Part shown: piece after piece, positions 8,642 through 15,509 of the stretch
Position numbering within the stretch: position 1 is the stretch's first letter
How the letters are laid out: every line of letters starts with the position of its first letter
From: a virus
IMG/VR virus record: IMGVR_UViG_3300010354_000352
Coordinates: 1-31,270 of that record
Direction: 5' to 3' (one strand)
Length of the DNA stretch: 31,270 nucleotides
Position numbers and translations under genes: made by a program
Notes under the pieces: generated by a model
Database searches by the model: none
Told to the model about the DNA's origin: nothing
What the model saw: the letters and a program-made list of their open reading frames with translations, nothing else

Positions 8642-11590
8642 TTACACTGGCATAGAAATTCTTGAAATATTTAGGGCATTTACAGCGAATACTGGATCGA
8701 ACAATAAGCGCATCTGTCCTGCAGAAATGTCAGAGCCAAATGAACCCAAGTATGATCCCGTAGTGACTGTACCATATTCTGTCATATAAGCAGTTGTGCC
8801 ATTATGTAACAAAATTATTTCAGTTGCTTGATAATTTGCACCACTCTTAATTTGAATCAAGTATTTTACAGTTCGATATTCACTAATTGGTAGAATATCA
8901 ACAACAGTTTGTGCTGCTAATGAGGTTGCTCCTGTATTAGCAGAAAGAGTTATTGTATTGACTTTATATTCTGTCGCATTAATCGTCAATCTGCCATTTG
9001 ATTCAATTAATGTACTTGATACATTTAACTTTGTTTCATTTTGTAATACAGAAATATTTCCTGTAAATGTATCACCAGCACGATTTGCTTTTATTGAATT
9101 TAAATTATTTGCAGCAGCAGCAGAAGAAGCAGTGTTAGCATCATTAAGCGTTAAATCACTTGATGTATTAACAACTGGCGTTGGTGTGAGCGATACCCAT
9201 TGCGCACTTGATCCATCATTATAATAGATGTAGAACTTACCAGTATTTGCTCTCCACCACAATGAAACATTTGAATTGGCTGAAGTAGGTGCAACATCAG
9301 AGACATATAGTTCTGTATTTGCGTAAACGCCACCGCCAGCAAGTTTAGGATTATCAAACAATAAAACAACTTTATTATTTGATGGATCATCTGTACCAGT
9401 AATTGTTAAATTAGAACTATTTGCAGATTTGAAATCAAGCGTTCTTCTTGAACCAACAGCAGAACTATCAACTTGTACTGGTGTTACATTTGCAGTATTT
9501 GCTGCACTATATGCAGCATTTGCTTGATCGTAGGCTGCATTTGCTTGATCGTGAGCATCACCAGCAAATATTAATGCGTTGTTTGCAGTATCAAAGGCAC
9601 CATTTGCTTGATTATAAGCATCAGCTGCTTGTTGATTTCCTGCTAATAAAGTATCAAATGAAGTGAATGCTGTCCCATCGTCAGTCCATTCCCAATGATT
9701 TGTGCTTTCGTTCCAACGAATTGAAACGTTTGGTTCAGAACCGCGATTGACAGTCAATAAAGCATTTAAATTCGGTACATCAGTTTCAATTAAATTTGAA
9801 TTGAGGATGATCTCATTATCTTCAACAAGCAATGTTTGAACATTAAGTGTTGTACTATCACCAAGAACCGAAAGATTGCCTGTAACTGTCAAATCACCAC
9901 TAATTGTTGATAGTGCAATGTTTGAAACAGAAGTAATACGACCCTTATCGTCAACAGTGAATGATGCTATATTCGAACTGCTTCCATATGTTCCAGCACC
10001 AACACCAGTTGAAGAAAGCGCAAATCCAATGTTAGCATTACCAGAAACAGCACCTGCACCAGCAGTAACACTTACTGTTACATCGCCAGTGTTAACAAAA
10101 TTAAGTTGTTGTTTACTTAATGTTGAACCGCCATTTGCTGAAACGCGAACGGTATTTGCTGCAAGATTCGAAGTCGGTGATAATACATTATTGACATAAG
10201 TTCGTAGAGCATCAGTTTGCTCTACAGCATCTGTCGCAAGCTCTTCTACAGTAGTAATATATTGATCTAATTCGTATACAGTATTTGCTGTTGCTGCTAA
10301 TATATTGCTGTTACTGTCAAGAGCATCATATAACTGAACAACACCAGTTTGTGTTGTGTTTGCTTCACGAATTGTAATATTTGCAACAACAACATTACTT
10401 GTGTTTGATGTGCTAACTGATAATAGAGAACCTTCAATTGTTTCGACTTTTAAATTTGCACGTTCAGTAGTATCAGTAACCCAAGTTTGAACATTATATC
10501 CAGCAAGATTAATTGCATTTGCAGTTAAACTGCTGATAGCAATTTCGTCATTGGTTGTTGTAGATACTTGCGTATTGCCAAGAAACAAAGTTGTTCCTGA
10601 CAAATACAAATCGCGGAAACGTTTTTCTGGAGTGCCAAGATCGTATGTAACGTCTAGATTAGGAACAATATTTTGCGATATGATTGTGGCGGCAACGTTC
10701 AAGTTGCCAGTCATCGTATCGCCAGCCTTTAATACACGAGTATTTGCATCATCATAAGCATTATTGGCTTGTGTATAAGCAGCATTTGCTTGATCAAAGG
10801 AACTATTAGCCTGATCATATGCTGTGTTTGCTTGATCGTAGGCTGTATTTGCTTGATCAAATGCTGCAGCAGAATTTACATCATCACCTTTGGCACCTTG
10901 TATACCTTGTGCACCAATATCACCTTTTTCGCCCTTTTGTCCTTGTACACCTTGCGCACCTTGTGCACCATCTAAACCAACATATCCACTTTCACCTTGA
11001 ACACCTTGCGCACCAGTAACACCTTGTGCGCCCGTATCACCTTTGTCACCTTTTGCACCTGGTACAAAAGAATCATCACCTTTGGCGCCTTGTGAACCAG
11101 CATCGCCCTTTTCGCCTTTGTCGCCAGTTGTTCCAGCTTCACCTTGAACACCCTGTGCGCCAATATCACCTTGTGCGCCAGTTTCGCCTTTTTCTCCAGC
11201 AGCACCTTGCACACCTTGTGCGCCAGCTGCACCTTGTTCGCCCACAGCACCTTGCGCGCCAACAGAACCTTCAGCACCTTGCACGCCTTGTGCGCCAGTA
11301 TCTCCTTTTGCACCAGCAACACCTTGATCACCTTGAACGCCTTGCGCGCCAGTATTTCCTTTTGTGCCAGCAACACCTTGATCGCCTTGAACGCCTTGTG
11401 CGCCAATACCAGCAAATGTACCTGGTAAACCTTGAGCGCCTTGAACGCCCTGTGCGCCTTGCACACCTTGAGAACCTTGTGTACCTTGAACACCTTGACT
11501 GCCTTGTGGACCAGATGCGCCAGCAATCGGTGTTCCGCTACCAAGAACAACCGAGCCAATAGCGTTTTTATTTGTTAAATTTATTTTCAT
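8642..11590 (-). CDS. Collagen-like tail fiber protein (982 aa)
   Basis: The protein has a short head (MKINLTNKNAIGSVVLGSGT). Residues about 24-240 are collagen-like triplets, mixed Gly-X-Gln and charged (GDKGEKGD, GAKGDKGD). Residues 240-285 are six tandem 7-residue AYDQANT units. Next comes a fiber module with [16 protein letters not shown] and [13 protein letters not shown], a segment of RWNESTNHWEWTDDGTAF type, a second QAN-repeat patch, and a beta-rich C-terminal domain of about 250 residues. The middle is paralogous to the C-terminal module of the 2282 aa protein, but the last domain is different. The ATG at 11588-11590 overlaps the upstream TGA by 4 nt (ATGA), with AGGTAA as Shine-Dalgarno; the next gene starts 5 nt downstream. 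It is inferred to be a virion fiber; which receptor-binding end it uses is unknown. Confidence 0.88.
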   Translation of the reverse strand: MKINLTNKNAIGSVVLGSGTPIAGASGPQGSQGVQGTQGSQGVQGAQGVQGAQGLPGTFAGIGAQGVQGDQGVAGTKGNTGAQGVQGDQGVAGAKGDTGAQGVQGAEGSVGAQGAVGEQGAAGAQGVQGAAGEKGETGAQGDIGAQGVQGEAGTTGDKGEKGDAGSQGAKGDDSFVPGAKGDKGDTGAQGVTGAQGVQGESGYVGLDGAQGAQGVQGQKGEKGDIGAQGIQGAKGDDVNSAAAFDQANTAYDQANTAYDQANSSFDQANAAYTQANNAYDDANTRVLKAGDTMTGNLNVAATIISQNIVPNLDVTYDLGTPEKRFRDLYLSGTTLFLGNTQVSTTTNDEIAISSLTANAINLAGYNVQTWVTDTTERANLKVETIEGSLLSVSTSNTSNVVVANITIREANTTQTGVVQLYDALDSNSNILAATANTVYELDQYITTVEELATDAVEQTDALRTYVNNVLSPTSNLAANTVRVSANGGSTLSKQQLNFVNTGDVTVSVTAGAGAVSGNANIGFALSSTGVGAGTYGSSSNIASFTVDDKGRITSVSNIALSTISGDLTVTGNLSVLGDSTTLNVQTLLVEDNEIILNSNLIETDVPNLNALLTVNRGSEPNVSIRWNESTNHWEWTDDGTAFTSFDTLLAGNQQAADAYNQANGAFDTANNALIFAGDAHDQANAAYDQANAAYSAANTANVTPVQVDSSAVGSRRTLDFKSANSSNLTITGTDDPSNNKVVLLFDNPKLAGGGVYANTELYVSDVAPTSANSNVSLWWRANTGKFYIYYNDGSSAQWVSLTPTPVVNTSSDLTLNDANTASSAAAANNLNSIKANRAGDTFTGNISVLQNETKLNVSSTLIESNGRLTINATEYKVNTITLSANTGATSLAAQTVVDILPISEYRTVKYLIQIKSGANYQATEIILLHNGTTAYMTEYGTVTTGSYLGSFGSDISAGQMRLLFDPVFAVNALNISRISMPV
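10746..10871 (-). repeat. Six tandem 21-bp repeats encoding AYDQANT heptads
   Basis: Six 21-bp units start at 10746, 10767, 10788, 10809, 10830 and 10851 and encode seven-residue AYDQANT-type units (residues about 240-282 of the 982 aa protein). The strict heptad suggests an alpha-helical coiled-coil stalk directly after the collagen block. A degenerate second cluster of QAN units lies near 9495-9640. Confidence 0.85.
10880..11522 (-). repeat. Collagen-like block of the 982 aa fiber
   Basis: About 71 Gly-X-Y triplets, residues about 24-237. They are more varied than in the 2282 aa protein, with Ala, Asp, Glu and Lys in X or Y and KGD/KGE triplets of the kind known to stabilise bacterial collagen-like helices through salt bridges. 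Confidence 0.88.
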
Positions 11591-11919
11591 CTGGTTACCT
11601 GAGGTGTGACTGTTATTACGCCTTCCATAATTCGAATTGTCACATCCGAGGTATCCATCATCTTAATATCATAGACATAACGACCAGGATTGATATTAGC
11701 AGTCACAGCGGAGTTCATTGTTATGCTAAGATTACCATTAGGTCCGTCAAGAATAGAAATAACTAAATTTGCGGTTGGATTTGTTGAGTAGTAGGACTTA
11801 CGAAGTTGACCTGTGAATGTATAACCTGCGACGCTCATAGGAGTGCCGTCGTCATTTTTCAAGTCCATATTTGTTTGAAAATTTGTTCCCTGATCAACAA
11901 ATAAGTCTATGTAAACCAT
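11587..11919 (-). CDS. Small BppU-N-like phage baseplate/fiber-associated beta protein
   Basis: The protein is 110 aa from the ATG at 11917-11919. The frame can extend one codon to a TTG, but the ATG overlaps the upstream stop (TGATG), the usual coupled arrangement here. It shows the pattern I know from small phage proteins resembling the N-terminal domain of baseplate upper proteins: FVDQGTNFQTNMDLKNDDGT, AGYTFTGQLRKSY, GNLSITMNS, NPGRYVYDIKM and a C-terminal EGVITVTPQVTR. All are beta strands and no membrane segment is visible. It sits between a putative fiber chaperone and a collagen-like fiber, so it may be an adaptor or anchoring domain for the fiber; this is inference. The stop TGA overlaps the next ATG by 4 nt. 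Confidence 0.8.
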   Translation of the reverse strand: MVYIDLFVDQGTNFQTNMDLKNDDGTPMSVAGYTFTGQLRKSYYSTNPTANLVISILDGPNGNLSITMNSAVTANINPGRYVYDIKMMDTSDVTIRIMEGVITVTPQVTR

Positions 11920-12425
11920 CAATTATCTCGTAGATACTCGTACGTTAGTGTCTTCAGTGTGTCAAAATCAGAACAATTCACTATCCTTGTATCTGACGGC
12001 ATATCTCTTAATTTTTGTTTTTTGGCGGCAATCGTTGTTTTTAAAGCAAGATCACCTAATTCGTCTGCTTTTTGATAATCTATGTCAAGTTGTTCTAAGT
12101 CTGCACTTCTCATTGATCTGACATAATTCGCATGACATTCTTTAGCCTTTTCCATATTTATGGTAAATTGAATTGGAGAAGAAACGTCGTCAAAATTGCC
12201 TTCTAGGGCAACCCAATAGCCGACATTTGCGCTGTTTGAAAGTGCGATTTTATCAAATTCAGCTTTATCTGTTGGATTTTCTAAATCCACAACTTTATAT
12301 TGAGAATTTTCAGGAATATCTTTAGCAATAACCTGTTCCAAAGGAAGAACGCCTGTAGGCATTAAAATAGCAAAAGAACCACCATTATTCTTCAAATTAT
12401 CGTTGGTATAGACAACTAATTTCAT
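11919..12425 (-). CDS. Putative tail fiber assembly chaperone-like protein
   Basis: The protein is 168 aa with no membrane segment. The N-terminal half is mixed alpha/beta and starts MKLVVYTNDNLKNNGGSFAI. The C-terminal half is strongly helical and charged, with the segment LALKTTIAAKKQKLRDMPSD near residues 127-146; a 'KKQxLRDxP' element of this sort is common in phage tail-fiber assembly proteins. Location directly before fiber genes agrees with a chaperone role. The homology is weak, and a structural role cannot be excluded. Start choice is secure: AGGAG at 12435-12439 lies 9 nt before the ATG, and an AATAAATA octamer lies 29 nt upstream, so this is probably the first gene of a late transcript. 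The stop TGA overlaps the next ATG by 1 nt. Confidence 0.6.
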   Translation of the reverse strand: MKLVVYTNDNLKNNGGSFAILMPTGVLPLEQVIAKDIPENSQYKVVDLENPTDKAEFDKIALSNSANVGYWVALEGNFDDVSSPIQFTINMEKAKECHANYVRSMRSADLEQLDIDYQKADELGDLALKTTIAAKKQKLRDMPSDTRIVNCSDFDTLKTLTYEYLRDN

Positions 12426-12454
12426 GTTAAAAAACTCCTAAAGACATTTGTTTA

Positions 12455-12462
12455 TATTTATT
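12455..12462 (-). promoter_or_regulatory. Late-promoter-like octamer AATAAATA
   Basis: The minus strand reads AATAAATA in the 54-nt gap between the 461 aa gene stop (12480) and the chaperone-like ATG (12425). It leaves a 29-nt leader that includes a good AGGAG Shine-Dalgarno. It resembles the T4 late promoter -10 element TATAAATA. Confidence 0.62.
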
Positions 12463-12479
12463 CATCAGTGTTTCGCTTA

Positions 12480-13865
12480 TTAACTGGTAGGTTTACTGCC
12501 GACCACAATAACGCTTGCATCTTGTGATATGAAGTATCGGGTTGCACGATTTCCTGAACTATAATTCCCAGACAATCCATAAGCAACTTCTGCATAACTG
12601 GTGGTTTTATCGATCAGTTGCAAATGACCACTTCCAAGATAATAGTATGTAGATTCAGCAGAATTTGGTTTTCTGGCACAGCCCATGACTGCAAAGTTTG
12701 CGTCTGCCATTGAAGTCGCAAAATTAAGTCTGTAAACATAAACTGTAACAGGGTAAGCGCGTCTTGGTATACCATCTTGAGTGTAAGAAGATATAGTTAT
12801 ACTTGAAATATTGTTACTCGATAAAATAGTGGGACTAAAACCAATAAACCCTCCGCTAAAGTTTGCATAAGCAGAAACGAGCTCTGGAACTATCGTATCT
12901 TCTCCAATTGTTCCTGTATAACCAGGGTCGCCTTTTTCGCCCTTTTCTGAAGTAGCAGCATTTGTGCCAGCGTCACCTAAAACACCCTTATCTCCTTTTG
13001 CTCCTTTTTCGCCCTTTGTTGCGCCGATTGACTCGCCCTTTTGTCCCTTTTCACCATCATCACCAATTTGCCCATAACCAAATTCACCTTTTTCCCCCTT
13101 TTCACCTTTTGTTCCTCCAATCACTTCGCCTGTTTCGCCAATTTCTCCTTGAAAACCCTGTGCGCCTTGCACACCTTGACTTCCAGAAACGCCAATATTA
13201 CCTTGAACACCTTGTGCACCCTGACTACCTGGCTGTCCTTTTTGACCTTTCTGACCTTTAATTCCTTTATTGCCATCATCTGGTAAAGAAATTTCGACTT
13301 CAACGTCAGTAACTTTAGTATTAGATGTGTTTGCAGCAGCAACTACCCCAACTATACTGTTGGCTAAAAAATTCAAACCACGATCAATACCTTGAAACAC
13401 ACCCTCAACATATAATGGTGTTTTTGATGGGTAAGCGTCACCTTGAATCCAACAAATACCAGAATCGTCAGTACCAACAACTAAATTAGTTGTGATGGTA
13501 TTTTGAGCATTGATAATTGTATTAGATACTAAATTTTTTGTTTGAATAGTATTTGCTACATCAAAAATAACTTTACTATTTGCAAATCTTGCATCATCAC
13601 CATGGTAATATGCTTCATCATTTACAATTTTTGTTTTTGTTGTAAAATTATTTTCGACATTGGCATTGGCAACCACACTCAATGTAGTACCTGTTTGTTT
13701 ATCAATATAAAGAGAACCATTTTTAATATTTAAAACTGGTCCTGAATCTTTATAATAATTTCCATTACGAAGATCATTTACTGAATTTGCAAGATCATTC
13801 GTTGCACCACGCCAGTCGCTGAACGTGTTGTTTAATGTTATGTGTGATATGTTTGCATTAGCCAT
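12480..13865 (-). CDS. Collagen-like fiber protein, paralogue B (461 aa)
   Basis: Residues 1-196 are a non-collagenous head beginning MANANISHITLNNTFSDWRG, with NDLANSVNDLRNG and an IITTNL-like strand region. Residues about 197-320 are collagen-like and rich in charged triplets (GIKGQKGQKGQPG, GTKGEKGEKGEFG, GATKGEKGAKGDKG). Residues 320-461 form a C-terminal beta domain containing FAVMGCARKPNSAE, YLGSGHLQL and a terminal SQDASVIVVG. Head and C-terminal domain are paralogous to the 470 aa protein immediately upstream, while the collagen parts differ in length register and composition. It starts 10 nt after that gene with a weak Shine-Dalgarno. It is inferred to be a short trimeric fiber; the C-terminal domain is the likely receptor-binding or trimerising end. 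Confidence 0.87.
   Translation of the reverse strand: MANANISHITLNNTFSDWRGATNDLANSVNDLRNGNYYKDSGPVLNIKNGSLYIDKQTGTTLSVVANANVENNFTTKTKIVNDEAYYHGDDARFANSKVIFDVANTIQTKNLVSNTIINAQNTITTNLVVGTDDSGICWIQGDAYPSKTPLYVEGVFQGIDRGLNFLANSIVGVVAAANTSNTKVTDVEVEISLPDDGNKGIKGQKGQKGQPGSQGAQGVQGNIGVSGSQGVQGAQGFQGEIGETGEVIGGTKGEKGEKGEFGYGQIGDDGEKGQKGESIGATKGEKGAKGDKGVLGDAGTNAATSEKGEKGDPGYTGTIGEDTIVPELVSAYANFSGGFIGFSPTILSSNNISSITISSYTQDGIPRRAYPVTVYVYRLNFATSMADANFAVMGCARKPNSAESTYYYLGSGHLQLIDKTTSYAEVAYGLSGNYSSGNRATRYFISQDASVIVVGSKPTS
12905..13275 (-). repeat. Collagen-like block of the 461 aa fiber (KGE/KGD type)
   Basis: About 40 Gly-X-Y triplets with several short interruptions (GEVIGGTKGE, GESIGATKGE, GTNAATSEKGE). 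It is lysine/glutamate rich, unlike the Gly-X-Gln blocks downstream. Confidence 0.85.
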
Positions 13866-13875
13866 TTATATAATC

Positions 13876-15288
13876 TTATTCTCTCACAACGATAACGTCA
13901 GCTTGTGATGGTATGTAGTAGGTGAGTTCGCGATCAGCTGCACCAGCAATCGCAAAAGCAACGACAACATAATTTGCATTTCGACTTAAAAGTTGTAAGT
14001 GACCCGATGCACTATACCAGTAATTTTTAGGATCACTTCCATAAACATATAACATTTCAGTATTGTTTGGTTTTCTTGCAGTACCAGCAACGGCATAGTT
14101 TTGATCAGTCATTGGAGTTATAAAATTAATTCGAATTTGAATCAGTGGTGTTACTGAATTCCAGAACCCACCATCATAATTTTTATTTTCCGTAACAGTG
14201 ATGCTTGAAACGTTGTTTGAACCATTAATTGTTATTGGGCTTGCTGGAATAATATCTCCTGGTAACATTGCTGAACCAGTAAATGAAACATAGGCTTTTA
14301 CAAGCTGAGTTGCGCCAGAAGGTGTTCCCTTATCGCCCTTTGAACCTTGAGCGCCTTGATCACCTTTTGCGCCTTTGTCGCCTTGTACACCAGCAGTGCC
14401 TTGACTTCCTTTGTCGCCTTTATCGCCTTTATCGCCAATATCGCCACTGCCACCAATTTCACCTTTTTGACCTTTATCACCTTGGAAACCTTTATCACCA
14501 GCACCTTGTTCGCCTTTATCGCCCTTTAATCCCGTACCACCAGTTCCAGGTTCACCCTTACCGCCTTGAACACCTTGACTTCCTTGTACACCTTGAAAAC
14601 CCTGTGCGCCTTGCACGCCTTGAAAGCCTTGATTGCCTTGAACACCCTGCGCGCCAACATCTCCAGGTGCACCCTTATCACCTTTAATGCCAGGATTACC
14701 AGCAGTACTTGGCGCATCAAATACAATATCAATAATTTTTGTATTTGAAACATTTGGTGTTACTGTAATGGCACCAATACCAGTTCCGCGAAAGTTGATA
14801 CCTCTTCTTGTAGCAACAAATGTACCATCTTGATACACTGGTGTTCTTGATGGTGCTGGGTCACCATTAATAACACATTCTCCATTAGAGTAATCAGAAC
14901 CAACAGTTAGATCTGTTGTGATGGTATTTTGTCCAGTAATTAAAGTATTAGAAACTAAATTTTTTGTGAAGATTGTATTTGAAACTTGTACATATGCAGC
15001 AGAATTTGTAAAACGCGCATTAGCCCCATTTACTGTAATGTCATCAGTTGATACAAATGTCTTAACTGTTAATTGATTTGCAACAGAAGCATCAGAAGCA
15101 ACAAATAGTGTCGTGCCAGTTGGTTTGGTAATGGTCACATTACCAGATCCGATAATTAAATCTCCGTTGTCTTTGACGTATGCGCCATTACGAAGATCAT
15201 TAACTGAATTAGCGAGCACATTTGTGATGACTCGCCATTCATTAAATGTATTGTTTAATTGTAATTGTGCTATATTTGCATTAGCCAT
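13876..15288 (-). CDS. Collagen-like fiber protein, paralogue A (470 aa)
   Basis: The head (residues 1-195) begins MANANIAQLQLNNTFNEWRV and contains NVLANSVNDLRNG, TITTDLTVGSD and a TPVYQDGTFVATRRGINF segment. Residues about 196-322 are collagen-like: first Gly-X-Gln style ([12 protein letters not shown]), then charged (GLKGDKGEQG, GDKGDKGDKGSQ). Residues 322-470 are a beta-rich end domain with YAVAGTARKPNNTEMLYVYG, ASGHLQLL and SQADVIVV. It is paralogous to the next gene downstream, giving a tandem duplication. The ATG at 15286-15288 overlaps the stop of the upstream 75 aa gene by 8 nt (ATGGCTAA), and a GGTAGAG-like Shine-Dalgarno lies inside that gene. Virion fiber role is inferred. Confidence 0.87.
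   Translation of the reverse strand: MANANIAQLQLNNTFNEWRVITNVLANSVNDLRNGAYVKDNGDLIIGSGNVTITKPTGTTLFVASDASVANQLTVKTFVSTDDITVNGANARFTNSAAYVQVSNTIFTKNLVSNTLITGQNTITTDLTVGSDYSNGECVINGDPAPSRTPVYQDGTFVATRRGINFRGTGIGAITVTPNVSNTKIIDIVFDAPSTAGNPGIKGDKGAPGDVGAQGVQGNQGFQGVQGAQGFQGVQGSQGVQGGKGEPGTGGTGLKGDKGEQGAGDKGFQGDKGQKGEIGGSGDIGDKGDKGDKGSQGTAGVQGDKGAKGDQGAQGSKGDKGTPSGATQLVKAYVSFTGSAMLPGDIIPASPITINGSNNVSSITVTENKNYDGGFWNSVTPLIQIRINFITPMTDQNYAVAGTARKPNNTEMLYVYGSDPKNYWYSASGHLQLLSRNANYVVVAFAIAGAADRELTYYIPSQADVIVVRE
14325..14700 (-). repeat. Collagen-like block of the 470 aa fiber
   Basis: About 41 Gly-X-Y triplets with one or two breaks (GEQGAGDKG). The first third is Gly-X-Gln and the remainder is GDKG/GQKG. 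It ends at GDKGTPSG before the C-terminal domain. Confidence 0.85.
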
Positions 15289-15508
15289 TAGAATTCTCTA
15301 CCTTTTCTAAAAGTTTTTTCATCATTTCTTTCAAATCATTTATCTCATCTTTCAGTTCTTTAATTTCTTTTTCTTTTTCTTTATTTTTGAGCAACTCGCG
15401 TTTATATGCTTCATCTTTTGATATTGCTTTGGTATCAGTATTTAATAGCGCCATCGTATTGATATCGCGAATAAATGGAGTATTTTTTACTTTAACAAAA
15501 GATGTCAT
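15281..15508 (-). CDS. Small coiled-coil phage protein
   Basis: The protein is 75 aa from the ATG at 15506-15508. The frame extends 12 codons further upstream, but that would overlap the 904 aa gene; the chosen start has AAGGGA just before it and lies 1 nt after the upstream stop TAA. The N-terminal part reads MTSFVKVKNTPFIRDINTMA, followed by LLNTDTKAIS. Residues 30-70 are almost pure charged heptads (EKEKEIKELKDEINDLKEMM), a clear coiled coil. I associate a short 'xFIRDxxTxALLNTD' leader with small proteins of T4-like marine phage structural clusters, but I cannot name a function. It might be a linker or assembly factor for the adjacent fibers; this is inference from position. Confidence 0.78.
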   Translation of the reverse strand: MTSFVKVKNTPFIRDINTMALLNTDTKAISKDEAYKRELLKNKEKEKEIKELKDEINDLKEMMKKLLEKVENSNG

Positions 15509-15509
15509 A

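Noticed and set aside
11920-11922. TTG start one codon upstream for the 110 aa BppU-N-like gene
   Set aside because: The adjacent ATG forms the usual TGATG stop-start coupling seen elsewhere in this block.
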